Position numbers and translations under genes: made by a program
Part shown: one piece after another, positions 23,448-34,100 of the stretch
Numbering within the stretch: position 1 is the first letter of the stretch
Layout: each line of letters begins with the position of its first letter
Origin: Polyporus tsugae
Taxonomy: Eukaryota > Basidiomycota > Agaricomycetes > Polyporales > Polyporaceae
Assembly (NCBI GenBank): GCA_024305745.1
Contig: JAHRBS010000010.1
Span: 2,611,501-2,675,500 of the forward strand
Direction: 5' to 3'
DNA: 64,000 nt
Notes under the pieces: model-generated
Database searches by the model: none
What the model was told of the DNA's origin: nothing
The model's input: the letters and a program-made list of their open reading frames with translations, nothing else

Positions 23448-25892
23448 ATGTCCAACATGTACGCACCCCTCGTCGCTCTTTCATCTTGTCTCCTTGGCTT
23501 GGTACAAGCTCAGGTCACGATCTATGGCCTCACTGGACAGACAACGCTGGCACCAGTCGTGTCGGGGTCCGTCAGCTCTGCGAGTGGTCCTTCAACGACG
23601 TCGTTCGTGACGGCACCTGGCCCTCCTCAGTACACAGGGCTTGCAGCTTACAACCCGGTCTACATGGTCCCGCCTCCCATACCCAGCCCCGCTCCAGCAA
23701 ATCAGTTCACGATTGAGGTCCCCTCTGATGCAACACTTATGAACGGTCTGTCGGTGCCGCAGCAAGGCAACTTCTTCGGATTCTCGATAGAAATGTCGGT
23801 GGCGAACCAACTCAGTGAGTTCTCCTTTGCTTGTGCTGCGCTCCAACGACGTTGATTGCCTTTTATAGTTGGAACGAGTTCGTGGGTGATGTTCTCTCGA
23901 TCTTTTGGGCTGGTGAGATCTGATCGACGGGGTTTGCAGTGCGAACCTTCATGTGCCTTTCCTAAACTTTATGAGCATCATCGCCTCCATTGCCGGGGAG
24001 GTGCATGTCCGTGTTGGCGGTAACACCCAAGAGACGGCGTACATGGTCGACTCCCTCCCCGATGGGAAGTTCATGGAGAAGAACAAGGAGGACGCATCCA
24101 ACCCGGTATGCTCATCCGTTGTCTTAACAGGCTTTTAAGAACGAACCTGACGTCACTCCCCTCAGACGAGTACGCCGGTTATCGCCATCACCCCGGACTT
24201 GCTATACATGCTGGGCAATGTCTCGAGCCTTGTCAACATCAAATGGTACCTCGGCATTCCGTTCAACGACACAAACTGGCGCTTCCAGATCGTGGAGAAG
24301 GGCGAAGCGATCTTGGGGGACAAGCTCCTCGGGTTCCAGGCCTCCAACGAGCCTGATCTCTACGCGGCGTGGGTTATGTTGTTGCCTCTCCGCTTCTTTT
24401 TTTCTTAGGCGTCGCGTTTACAGACACGGACACCGGCCAGAGGGATGGGGCCCCCCTGACTTTTTCACCGAGTTCGGCTCCATGGTTGAGGCATACAAGG
24501 GCGATTCGTTAGTCTCCAAGAAGAACAACTTGATCGCACCAAGTGTGTCTTCAGCCAACTGGGCCCCGGAACTTGTGTGGGACACTGGGTTTGTTGAAGC
24601 CTACAGCCAGTACTTGACTGCGCTTGCAGTGGAGCAGTGAGTTGCATTGTCCTATATGTCGATGTACTCGCTGACGTGCTTGATGCGAAGTTATCCGAGT
24701 GACAACTGTGCCGTTGTCTGGCCTAGCCCAAACAACCCGCCCAAGGACCCTCTAGAGATGTTCCCGCAGTACCTCACCCATAACGCCGGACTCAGACTCG
24801 TCAACCCCTACCTTAACTCCACGATGCTCGCGCAGCAATGGGGCAAACCGTTCATCATGTTTGAGACGAACAGCGCTTCCTGCGGCGGATTTCCTGGCAT
24901 TAGCGACACGTTCACCTCGGCGTTGTGGGGTGTCGACTATGCGCTTCAGATGGCAAACAGCAACTTTACCCAGGCCCTCTTCCACTTCGGTGGTCAGAAT
25001 GTGTCTTATAACGTACGTTACCCGCTGTCTCCACGAGTATATCCAGCTGTGGACGCTCACCATTCCTTCAGCCTTTCACCGCCGCACCGACAAACGAGTC
25101 GAAGATCCACGAATGGACGTCCGGTCCCATCTTCTACTCGTCTATCTTCGTCGCGGAGGCGCTCGGCAGGTCAGGGTCGGCGCGGGTCAAGGACCTCCTC
25201 CCGAACGGCGAGAACGACCAGACCCCCGCGTATGCGGTCTACGAGAACGGCAAGCTCGCGCGCATGGCTCTCATCAACTTCATGACGGACTCGAGCGGCG
25301 CGAACGACTACACCGCGACCATCTCTGTGGGCGGGGGTAATCTCAACGAGCCGAACGGTGTCCCGGCCTCTGTCAAAGTCAAATACCTTCTGGCGTCTTC
25401 CGTATCGGAGAAGGACAACATCACCTGGGCGGGACAGGTCAGTATTGTATTTCGCTACTCAGTTGGACACCAATGTTTACCGTCCTTTCCTTGGGGCAGA
25501 CGCTGGGTGGGCGTTTCCAATCCGATGGGCGCTGGAAGGGGCAGGAGTCTGTCCAGACGATTCAATGCGACCAGACAAAGAACTCGTGTCAGATCAAGGT
25601 GCCTGCCCCCGGGGCCGCCCTCGTTTTCTTCTCCGATTCTGCGCAGCAGGCCGCTATCAGCGAGAGCGTAGCGACATACCCGACCACCGTGCTCACGCAG
25701 ACGAAGAATACGGTCACGGTTGACGCGACTCTTCTCGCGACGTCGAATGGGAACAACGGCAAGACCCGTCGTCGCGGCGGTACGAGCGCGGGTGGCGCGA
25801 ACGGAGCCATGAGCAGCGTTGTCGCTTCTAGCATCGGCATGCTCTTGGGTGCCGTTGCTGGTCTGTCAGTTTTCTTCAGGGTATCTTTGTGA
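23448..25892 (+). CDS. GH79 beta-glucuronidase-like enzyme, secreted, probably surface-anchored
   Basis: A glycoside hydrolase of family GH79, found in basidiomycetes acting on glucuronic-acid side chains (for example of arabinogalactan). The signal peptide APLVALSSCLLGLVQAQ follows either of two ATGs (23448 or 23457). Spliced exons give FSIEMSVANQLIGTSSANL, VRVGGNTQETAYMVDSL and YLGIPFNDTNWRF. LLGFQASNEPDLYA holds the acid/base Glu of the NEPD motif, and PFIMFETNSASCGGFPGI holds the likely nucleophile Glu. YALQMANSNFTQALFHFGG and a beta-rich C-terminal domain follow. The end (SSVVASSIGMLLGAVAGLSV after a Ser/Gly-rich stretch) looks like a GPI-anchor signal. Nine or so exons, all with GT-AG introns; stop TGA 25890-25892. 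Substrate is inferred from the family. Confidence 0.9.
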
Positions 25893-26296
25893 GGACATTG
25901 TCTTGGCATGGACAAGCACAGACTTTGGACATGGAACTTTAGTAGACATCTGGTAGTGCCCTGCCGGTCCGCAGGTTTATTTGTATCGATACCACACTTG
26001 CATTGTTCTCGTTTTGCTTTCTCGCATCATGCTTTCCTCCGTGGATAGTACTACTCACTCGGAATTATAATCTCTCTTGCCGTGTACTTATGCTTCAGCC
26101 CCACGACAACTTGTGCTCCATTTCCTGACTAGCGATTTGGATGTCGTGCAGTGAGCGAGTGAGTAGCAGTCGAACCTATGGATGATCGGGACTGTAATGC
26201 TGAATGAGACAGCCGATGACTGGCATCCCATGGACGAGGGTAACAATACAATTATGATACAATACACAACCGATCCCCTACATACCAAGGGCGGGT
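25893..26296. other. intergenic, tail-to-tail GH79 / SmG
   Basis: About 400 bp of AT-richer sequence, consistent with two 3' flanks. No gene seen. Confidence 0.5.
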
Positions 26297-26646
26297 TCAC
26301 CGGGTTGCCTCTAGGGTCTCCATGGAAGTTACGCTGTTGCCGCGAATGACCTTGGAAGAAGAAGGGGCATGAGAACAACGGTCATCAGTCCTAGTCCTCG
26401 CAGTTGAACGTACAACGGTGCCAATTGGATGCTTTTGTGCAGGGTTTGTCTCTTCGAGAGCATCATCGATGACGAGGTTCAAGAACAAGTCGTATCCGCG
26501 CAGCGTCCCGCTGACTTTGCGACCGCCTTGGAGATGGACGAAGAGCTTCTTGTCCATAAACTGCACTGAGTCAGGGGCTGCACCATGGTTGTGAATGGCA
26601 GCTGCAGACGTACCTTTTTGAGCTCGGGTTGGGAAGCCTTGGACAT
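26297..26646 (-). CDS. SMX2: small nuclear ribonucleoprotein SmG
   Basis: A core Sm protein of the spliceosomal snRNPs, part of the heptameric ring on the U snRNA Sm site. Three exons join to MSKASQPELKK, FMDKKLFVHLQGGRKVSGTL (Sm1), RGYDLFLNLVIDDALEE, NPAQKHPIGTV and VIRGNSVTSMETLEATR (Sm2, with the RG of IRGN). The first intron uses the acceptor TGCAG directly before TTTATG. The second splits GTV|VIRG. At about 80 residues it has the normal size. ATG 26646, TGA 26297-26299. It is divergent from the RGG protein. Confidence 0.96.
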
Positions 26647-27038
26647 GGTTGCGAGCGGTCTAGAGGACGGACGGAGGGCAGAGGAATGCGCGATCGCAAA
26701 TCGCAGACAAACAGAACACGGGCCACGTGGGAACATCCGGATGCGGTTTGAGTACCAAGTCCTGGCCACTGGCTTGCCGGAACGAGGTTCTTGGCCAGGA
26801 CCTCCAGGTCAACACGACCCCCCCCCCCCCACTGCGACGCCTTTCACGCCCCCCTGTACATCTCCTCATCTCTCGACACAATTATTCCACGCCTTCTCTG
26901 GTCCATCTACTCCCCTCGTAATAGCACTCCCCACCTTCCGTGCGTCAATTTCCCTTATTTTCGAGCGTCATCGCTGAGGAACGCTGTATGACATGTCCAT
27001 AGGTCACTCAAAATACCACAGAATAGGCCTTCGTCTCA
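26647..27038. promoter_or_regulatory. divergent promoter, SmG / RGG protein
   Basis: 392 bp between starts, containing a 13-base C run (26818-26830) and C/T-rich sequence toward the plus-strand gene. No TATA element is clear. Confidence 0.5.
26818..26830. repeat. C13 homopolymer in a promoter
   Basis: Thirteen consecutive C on the plus strand within the SmG/RGG divergent promoter, similar in character to the tract upstream of the GH79 gene. Confidence 0.85.
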
Positions 27039-28841
27039 ATGGCTTCCGCGGCATCACCGCCCACGCCCTCGGGGGGCGTTGGCTCGTCGATATGGGCCAA
27101 CCAGCCTCCTAGCAGGCAGGGATGGGGTCGAAACGGCGAGCCAGGTACCGCCTTCCGTGGCATGACCCGAGGAAGGCCCGGCAGAGGTGGAGGACGTGGA
27201 GGACGTGGAGGAGGGCGAGGGGGGAACAGGGCGGCAGGTCGCAATTCTCCCCATCCGGACGACCGAAGTTCCAAACTCAATGGTGCCCCAGGGAAGGACA
27301 CCGCTCATACCGCTCCTCCGCCTGCATCGGCTGTATCGAGCACCTCTGCATCCACCAAGGCCCCGTCTCCTGCATTATCCAAAGCATCTGCCTCGTCGAA
27401 GGATACCAAACCTCGGCCTCGGAAACCCTCCGAAGTAAGGGCTCCGCGCAAAGTGCCTCCCATTGTGATCGACCCAGCTCCGATCGCAGGATCGGATTCT
27501 CCAGGCTCTGCTACAACTTCCAACCGCTCTCGCCGGAAAGGCCCCCAGAACCGGAGCACATCGTCCATCTCCTCATCAAAGAAGTCGCCTTCTAGCGAGT
27601 CTAGTACGAGCCTTCTCCGCGCCGAGCGGTCTCCTGTGATCTCCAAGGACCTTCCTCCGCATCTCGTCCCCCCTCCCCCTCCCGAAACGCCCTCGTTCGA
27701 CATCAAGCATGACATCGACGCGCTTGTCGAACGTGTCCGAGCGGTGGCCATGGATAGACCGAACACCCCGGGAAGCCACATTGACTGGGCTGGAGAGGAC
27801 GATGACAGCTTGCCTGACTTGGACGACTGGGGCGTCAAGAGCGTAACGGACAAGAGCACAAACAGTTCCATACCAGAACGATCGGGGAAACCGGATTTGC
27901 TTTCACCCATGCTTGCGGATGCGCTCAAACCTCTCCCCAGTATCGACGTTGGGTCCCCTTTGGCCGTGCCCACCGCTCCTCCTCCCGAAATTTCATCAAC
28001 GGTTGTTGAGGCTCCCGCGAAGGGTGGCCTCGGAGACAACACGCCTCGCGGTCCACCAGCAAGTTCCAAAGCTAATTCGAAGGACAAATCTGCGCCCGAA
28101 AAGCCGCCTCCAGCTGCCCCCAAGAAGCAAGGGGAGCAGAAAAGGAGCGATGCAGGTGGGAAGCCGCCTGCACGATCCAACAAACCGACAGTAGAACAGG
28201 TGGAGGCAACGAAACCATCCCCATCCAAACAGGCGAACGTCCCTCTCCACCCCTCCCTCCCCGCGAAGCCTGTCGGTGCGATCGACGCGCTCGCAAAGCG
28301 CACTCCCCGGAACCCCCCGGTCCCAGTGCAGACACCAGACCCTACGGTCGACGTTGATGCCCCACTCAAGAGCGGATTGTCGGAGTCTATGCATGCGCTA
28401 AAACCCAGTGGCTTGGCCGTCCACGAACCATCAAGCGCTTCTCCTTCGCCCGAGCCTCAGGGTGTCTCCGCATCGATACATGCGCTAGTCCAATCCGCGC
28501 CTAGCAACATCACCTCACATTCCACGCCAGACTTCCTCCCAGGCCATGGGCGTGCGCACACCATGGGTCGTCCTCGGGATCTGCGAGTGCCCGTCAGCGC
28601 CCCGCACGCGTCATTCCTCGACGGGCCGTTGGATGATCGAGCGTCCCGGCGGGGCATCAACCACGCCCGGACGCACTCGTCGCCGCCAACAGGGCCCGGT
28701 ACGTCAACAGCACGCTCCCGGACTGTGCACGCAACCCGTCCCGTTATCACCGTCGCGGCCCTCTCTGGTATTGCGCGGGCTTTGGGGGGCTCGCCGCCGA
28801 AGCGCGAGGCTGGAAGCGTCGCAGCGGCCTCGAAAGACTGA
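27039..28841 (+). CDS. single-exon RGG-box, disorder-rich protein of unknown function
   Basis: A 600-residue protein in one open exon, unusual for this intron-rich region. The N terminus has GVGSSIWANQPPSRQGWGRN and then an RGG box (about residues 45-65: RGRPGRGGGRGGRGGGRGG). That box typically binds RNA and is a target of arginine methyltransferases. The remainder is rich in Ser, Pro, Lys and Thr and probably disordered. The one compact motif is SFDIKHDIDALVERVRAVA followed by a tryptophan- and Asp-rich segment (HIDWAGEDDDSLPDLDDWGV, about residues 248-267). Two repeats of a short SxSxHAL motif appear near the C terminus (ESMHALKPSGLAVHE and ASIHALVQSAPSN). I do not recognise a named family. 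Codon use looks like the neighbours, so it is likely native. Stop TGA 28839-28841. Confidence 0.75.
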   Translation: MASAASPPTPSGGVGSSIWANQPPSRQGWGRNGEPGTAFRGMTRGRPGRGGGRGGRGGGRGGNRAAGRNSPHPDDRSSKLNGAPGKDTAHTAPPPASAVSSTSASTKAPSPALSKASASSKDTKPRPRKPSEVRAPRKVPPIVIDPAPIAGSDSPGSATTSNRSRRKGPQNRSTSSISSSKKSPSSESSTSLLRAERSPVISKDLPPHLVPPPPPETPSFDIKHDIDALVERVRAVAMDRPNTPGSHIDWAGEDDDSLPDLDDWGVKSVTDKSTNSSIPERSGKPDLLSPMLADALKPLPSIDVGSPLAVPTAPPPEISSTVVEAPAKGGLGDNTPRGPPASSKANSKDKSAPEKPPPAAPKKQGEQKRSDAGGKPPARSNKPTVEQVEATKPSPSKQANVPLHPSLPAKPVGAIDALAKRTPRNPPVPVQTPDPTVDVDAPLKSGLSESMHALKPSGLAVHEPSSASPSPEPQGVSASIHALVQSAPSNITSHSTPDFLPGHGRAHTMGRPRDLRVPVSAPHASFLDGPLDDRASRRGINHARTHSSPPTGPGTSTARSRTVHATRPVITVAALSGIARALGGSPPKREAGSVAAASKD

Positions 28842-29272
28842 GCGGTCACGCTGGTACCCGTCTTTGAATCCCTCAATCCCTCACGACGTTGCTTTGATGT
28901 CGACATCGTCACTTGTGTATATCTGCGTTGCTTTAAATATTTGCTGTGGTCGGCTGCTTCATCTTCGTTTGGTTTATACCCTCCCTGCTCACAGATAAAG
29001 CTGTCATATTCCCTCTCCTCTTCAACTTCCTTTCTGAATCGACCTATCTCACTTTGCTCCATTTATCTTTGCATCTACGCCCCGAACCGGATGCTTGTAT
29101 ATGATAGTGCGTATTTATCCGTCTAATATCGCGCTGGATCCTTCAGGTGATAGTGTGATTGTACTATGATGTCTGGATGCGTCTCGCGAATGGGAACGAT
29201 ATACTTAATGATTATGAACGGCCATTACTATCTCGCCTCGCCATGATACCATTACGTTGTGTACGGATGTCG
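28842..29272. other. intergenic, tail-to-tail RGG protein / MDM10
   Basis: About 430 bp with T-rich 3'-flank character. No gene seen. Confidence 0.5.
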
Positions 29273-30836
29273 CTACCCAGAACTGAAGTACGATAGCTCG
29301 AGCCCTATTGACTTGATGGGCTTGGAGCGGCTGGAGAGATTCGAGACAACACCGAGGCTGACGAGCATATTGCGGAGGCGTCCTTCCCAGAGTAATGACA
29401 CGTCCTAAAGGAATCGTCCGGTTCAGCCAGACGCAGGAAGCGGGTAGCAAGTAGAAACGCACCGTTGTTGTCGAAACCTTGGCCTTCACTACCCCCTGTA
29501 CCTCATCGGCCAACTCCGATATTGAGTCCAGACTCGAATTTGACCCGTCGGAGGGCAATGGCACATGCCGTACTTTGCTGTGACGCTGCCACCATTCGGC
29601 ACCGATCGACCACTCGCTCTCGTAGCTGTAGACGTTGAAATCGAAGCGCGAGGCTAATGCGAGGTCACGCGAGACGCGGGCGGCATATGCGCCAGAAATA
29701 TGACCAAGCATGGGATTGAATAAGGCGGTGATTGTGGTTGGGGGCTGGGAAGGCGGTCCCCGGAGAGTGGAAGGGCCCGCGGCCGACAATGGGGGCACTT
29801 GGAAGGAGGGAGGGGTTGCGTCGGGTAGAGTGGTAAAGCGGATACCGGTAGAGACTTCATGACGACATAAGTACAGTTTTGATGAGGGGTTCTATGGAGG
29901 GAACCGACTCACCTCCTGCGCTCTTCTCCTTGGCGCTGAAATAAAATTCCCCGCCCACAGACACTCGTCCCCTCAAACCGCCCTCCATCGCATCCTCCTC
30001 GTCCACCCGCTTGACATTCACCCCGTTCTGGCGAGCAAGGGGGGAACGTCCTGCTTTCTCGCCCTCCTCTGTGGACGACTCGACGGGCACACCGATCCGG
30101 CCGAAGTTGTATAACGAACGGACGCCCCACATGCCATCTTCCGCGCTCCAAGTGTACTCAGTGCAAACTTTGCCAGTATCATGTTGGAGGCTGAACATGA
30201 CGTTGCTGCCGGGGGCATGCGACCGGGACTTCTCAGACGATAGAGGTATGCGAGGGTCAGAGATGGCGGCAACCATCCCTTGAAGGGTGGGCATGATGCG
30301 AGTGGAATAGAGAGCATCTAACCGTCCGGTGGGTACGTATATGCGCCCATATAGTAAGTAATCTGGAGCGATGGGTCAGAGTCCAATACTGCACGGGGCA
30401 GAAATGAGCGCACACACCGCGGGTGTCGACGCGTTCGCCTGCAAGCCATTCCTCCTCCTTTCCCTCCGGACGTCTTGGTCGGTCAAACACCTTGAAGCGG
30501 TCGACCATGTCCTTGAATCGGACATCGCCAGAGCCCTTGACGTCCAGGTTGCAACTGGTGAAGATGTACCCGACAGACCCATTGAGCGACGGAAGCGCAT
30601 TCATGGAGTACGTCGTCTTGAATAGAGGGTTAGGGGACTTTGATATTCCAAAATGCAGTCCCCTGGGCACACTAAAGTCAAGGAGAGCTGCTCTAGCGTC
30701 CGGACGGTGTCCTGCACACATGGATAGACATTTGCTTACCATTGGAGGACCGCGTGAGGTTGGCATAGAGGTTGTCCTCATTCCAGCCAGTCTCCTTGTA
30801 GTAGCTGCGAAGGACATATGATGCGAAAGGATGCAT
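29273..30836 (-). CDS. MDM10: mitochondrial outer-membrane protein MDM10
   Basis: A beta-barrel of the ERMES ER-mitochondria tether, also associated with the SAM complex. It affects mitochondrial shape and inheritance. The start MHPFASYVLRSYYKETGWNE (ATG 30836) is the characteristic MDM10 N terminus. Next come LDFSVPRGLHFGISKSPNPL, FKTTYSMNALPSLNGSVGYI, YLLYGRIYVPTGRLDALYST, VMFSLQHDTGKVCTEYTWSA, GRVSVGGEFYFSAKEKSAG, VSTGIRFTTLPDATPPSFQ, TITALFNPMLGHISGAYAAR and, in the last exon, DVSLLWEGRLRNMLVSLGVV, ending ELSYFSSG at TAG 29273-29275. Two insertions (around 29960-30080 and 29480-29560) are Glu/Arg- and Ser-rich. Five introns are clean GT-AG. It shares a 291-bp promoter with the DDX60-like helicase. 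Confidence 0.95.
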
Positions 30837-31127
30837 CCCAACAACTGCGGCAGAAGAGAGGAGAAGACCAGTGGCAGTAGGAGAGGACGGGCTGCTTGCG
30901 AAGCGCCCACATGGTGATGAGCGTCTCGCGGCATGACATACGTCCGTAGGCCATTGGCATCCGGAGGTTGCCGCAGCACCTTCGACAAAATATCCGATGT
31001 TATCCTCGAAAGTGAAACCCCCTCGTGGCCTTGCTTACCGCAGTCCTCGACACGCTGCTCGTATCTAGTACTACGCCAGCGAGGTCACGCTTGAGACAGG
31101 TCACTATCCCATTTGCTCCAACTACCC
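30837..31127. promoter_or_regulatory. divergent promoter, MDM10 / DDX60-like helicase
   Basis: 291 bp between two head-to-head starts. No TATA element is evident. Confidence 0.55.
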
Positions 31128-34100
31128 ATGGATCTGGACGACTTTGACCTTGCGATCGTCCAACCGTCTCCCGACGATATCGATGAACTCACGGTGTCAG
31201 CGCAAAACGCGAAGGATGCCGTTGAACACATTGATGCCCAATGGTACTCCCTGGTGAACAGGGGGGGTCGATGGATGGACTTGATCGGTGACTATGCGGG
31301 AAGCGAGCCCTTCGTCCTAGATGGTACGTTCTTTCTTCAACATATTGCGCAAGCCACTTACTCGTATGTCATAGGTGAAGCTTTGATAGCGCTCGCGTTG
31401 GACGATCCACTCCTTGCTTTGGGCCGCAAACACGGTTCGTTCTGGATACCTCTTATCCTCCAGAACGCTGCTGAGCTCATATCAACCATCGCAGACGTCA
31501 GCTTTCAATGCATACACGCAGTCTATACTCTCGAACGTATATTGCATCAGATATCTAAACGTTCGGAGTCGTTTGAGATCGTCTTCTGGCATGGTGCGTA
31601 ATAGCCCCTTCTCCTTGGTCTAAAGCTAACATGTTATGTACAGAGCGACGATTCTTGACGCTGCTTTACGGGGAGGATAGCTATGTCACCAGCTCTCGCT
31701 CGCTCGCCCGTACTATCCTTTTCAACCATATCGCTTCTTTGGACGTATCGGTCCACATTTTCGCAGATACGTCTGACCCCGCCTGGTTAGCATATCAGCG
31801 GTTGAGGAGGGTAAGGATTTTTAACTCATAACCGCACATATGTGCACAGATGCTGACCATATCCTAGCCCATGTTCGTCATGACTGACGACGGTGGCACC
31901 GTAGGGGGGTCTTCTACCGTTGCCGCAGCGGAACGCATACTCCTTCAACGCGTGTTCCTTTATTCGCTACAATCTCAAGGGGTCTCCTTGACGTCCTTAC
32001 GTGGCGCGGAATATAGGGACTCCAAGGTTTGCACTACGTTGTTCTTTCTGTGCGTCTTTGGATTGACCGGGGAATGGCAGATTATGTCGTTCGTATATGA
32101 ACAACGGCTTGACAGCAATGCCAAGAGCCGGTTCGACGACAAGTTCTGGCAAGCCGTGGGGAGCGCTGCAGCCTCGCTAGAAGCGTACGAAAAGAACGCT
32201 CGCTCAGATCTCCCCATCCAGCGTCTCAAACTACTCGAAGTTCCTTCGACTTCGGATGCGGTGGCATACCTCATACGGAGTATATCGCAATCCTCCGACC
32301 TTCGATGCGAGCATTTCCCTGCCTTCCTCCAACTCTTCATATCCCACATGCTCTATGTCCGTCGCCTCGATCTGAAAGAGCGTGCAAGACCTCGAATTTT
32401 CTTGCCCAGTAAATTGCTTGGCCTCTTGACGTGCGAGTTCCTTCCCAAAGTCTTCCTCGCCCTCGAACATGTCGCCTCTGTCTCTGACCTGGACGGACGG
32501 ATCTTCGCCGCTCTCATGGACTCTATTCTTAGAGATCATGTCACTCCTCTTCACGTCCTTGTAGGGCCCGAACTCGCGACGGCGGTGGAAGCGATGTGGA
32601 AGACACATGGACTCCCTTCTCCCGACTATGCCGCTCTTCGTCGCCAGTTTCCTGCCCCAACTTTAACCCACGAGGAGGTTGAAACAGAGCATTCTCCCTT
32701 CCGACTGTTGCCCTTCAAACACCCGCTCTTCGATGAAGAACTCGCCGCGATCAAAATCGACGCAGAGGAGCTCTCGAGCGACGAGGAAGACGAAAGTGAT
32801 GACGAAGTGTCTGCCACTCACCTCGAGTTCAACACACTCTTCGATGACACGCAGCACTGGCACAATCACAAACGTGCCATCCTTCCTTCCCATTTGGGCG
32901 GTAACGACAGCATGGGCCGATTGGACGAACGGCAGAGGAAGCGGCAACTGCGTAGCGAGCAGAGGTTCATGTCGAAGTTGCAGTGGCAGGCAGAGACTCT
33001 CACGGGTGCCCTCGGCATCCCGCTGCAGCAGATGGTTATCCCGAGCGCCGCAATGGGGAGAAAGTCTAGGATACCTCCCTCCACAAAGGTCGAGGTATGA
33101 TGTTCGTTCAGTCTTGGCTCCCTTCTATCAGGCACTCAAGATGTATTGCAGGATCCCAAGCCTGCGAAGCCTGCAAAAGGTAGTGCTACCAAGAAGGGTA
33201 AGAAGGAGACGCTCTCCTCCGCAGACAAGATTCGTCTTGCGAACCAGGTCAAGAAGCAGGCCAAGGAGGATGACTCCAACGTTACGTGGTGGCAGGAGCA
33301 GCTGAGCAGTTTTGAAGACAGACCTACGACGGCCAAGATCACCGCCATCGACCATCTCATGCGGAACAAACGAGTCAAGGAAGGCTGGCTGTCCATCGAG
33401 TCTCGCCTCTACCGCATTCACCTCGAGTTTTCCCGGTGGATGGACGACCCCGACCGCGAATCTCAGTCCGTCCGTGACAGGTTCACCGTTTCCATCATGT
33501 GTATGGTGAAGGATCTCTACGAGTCGAAGGAGCTCTTTCCCACCGCCGCTGTGAAACTCGCTTCGTGCCTCATCTCTCTCGGTCTCGACGACTACATCGA
33601 ATCCTTCGAGAACGCGGCGACAGTATCGGGCGAAGATCGTAAACTGAACTTTGACTTCGTCAAGCTTGTGAAGTCGAAGAGCGGACATGCCGTCAACAAG
33701 TGGATGCGTATCACCGAGCCCTCGGTGGTTTGGCAGCTGCGACTGTTCGGGGAGTATATGGACAGGAGTATGGACAGCTCGAGCGATCCGCGTGTGTCGT
33801 TCAAGCCGGATGCCTGGCAGAGGAAGGTCTTGGATTGTCTGGACAGGAACGAATCTGTCCTCGTCGCTGGTGAGCAACTCTCCATCCATATTTATGTGGC
33901 CTGTCGGCTGACAAGTGTCAAAGCGCCAACTAGTGCCGGGAAAACGTTCATCTCGTACTACGCTATGGAGAAGCTCCTCCGGACCTCGGACGACGACATT
34001 CTCGTGTACGTCGCGCCAACCAAGGCGCTCGTCAGCCAAATCGCTGCCGAAGTGTACGCACGCTTCAGAAAAGAGCTTGGCAGCAGTGAGTTTCCGTTTT

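Noticed and set aside
27305..28369. 354-codon open frame antisense to the RGG protein
   Set aside because: A GC-rich shadow of the sense frame; Gly/Ser-rich translation without motifs.
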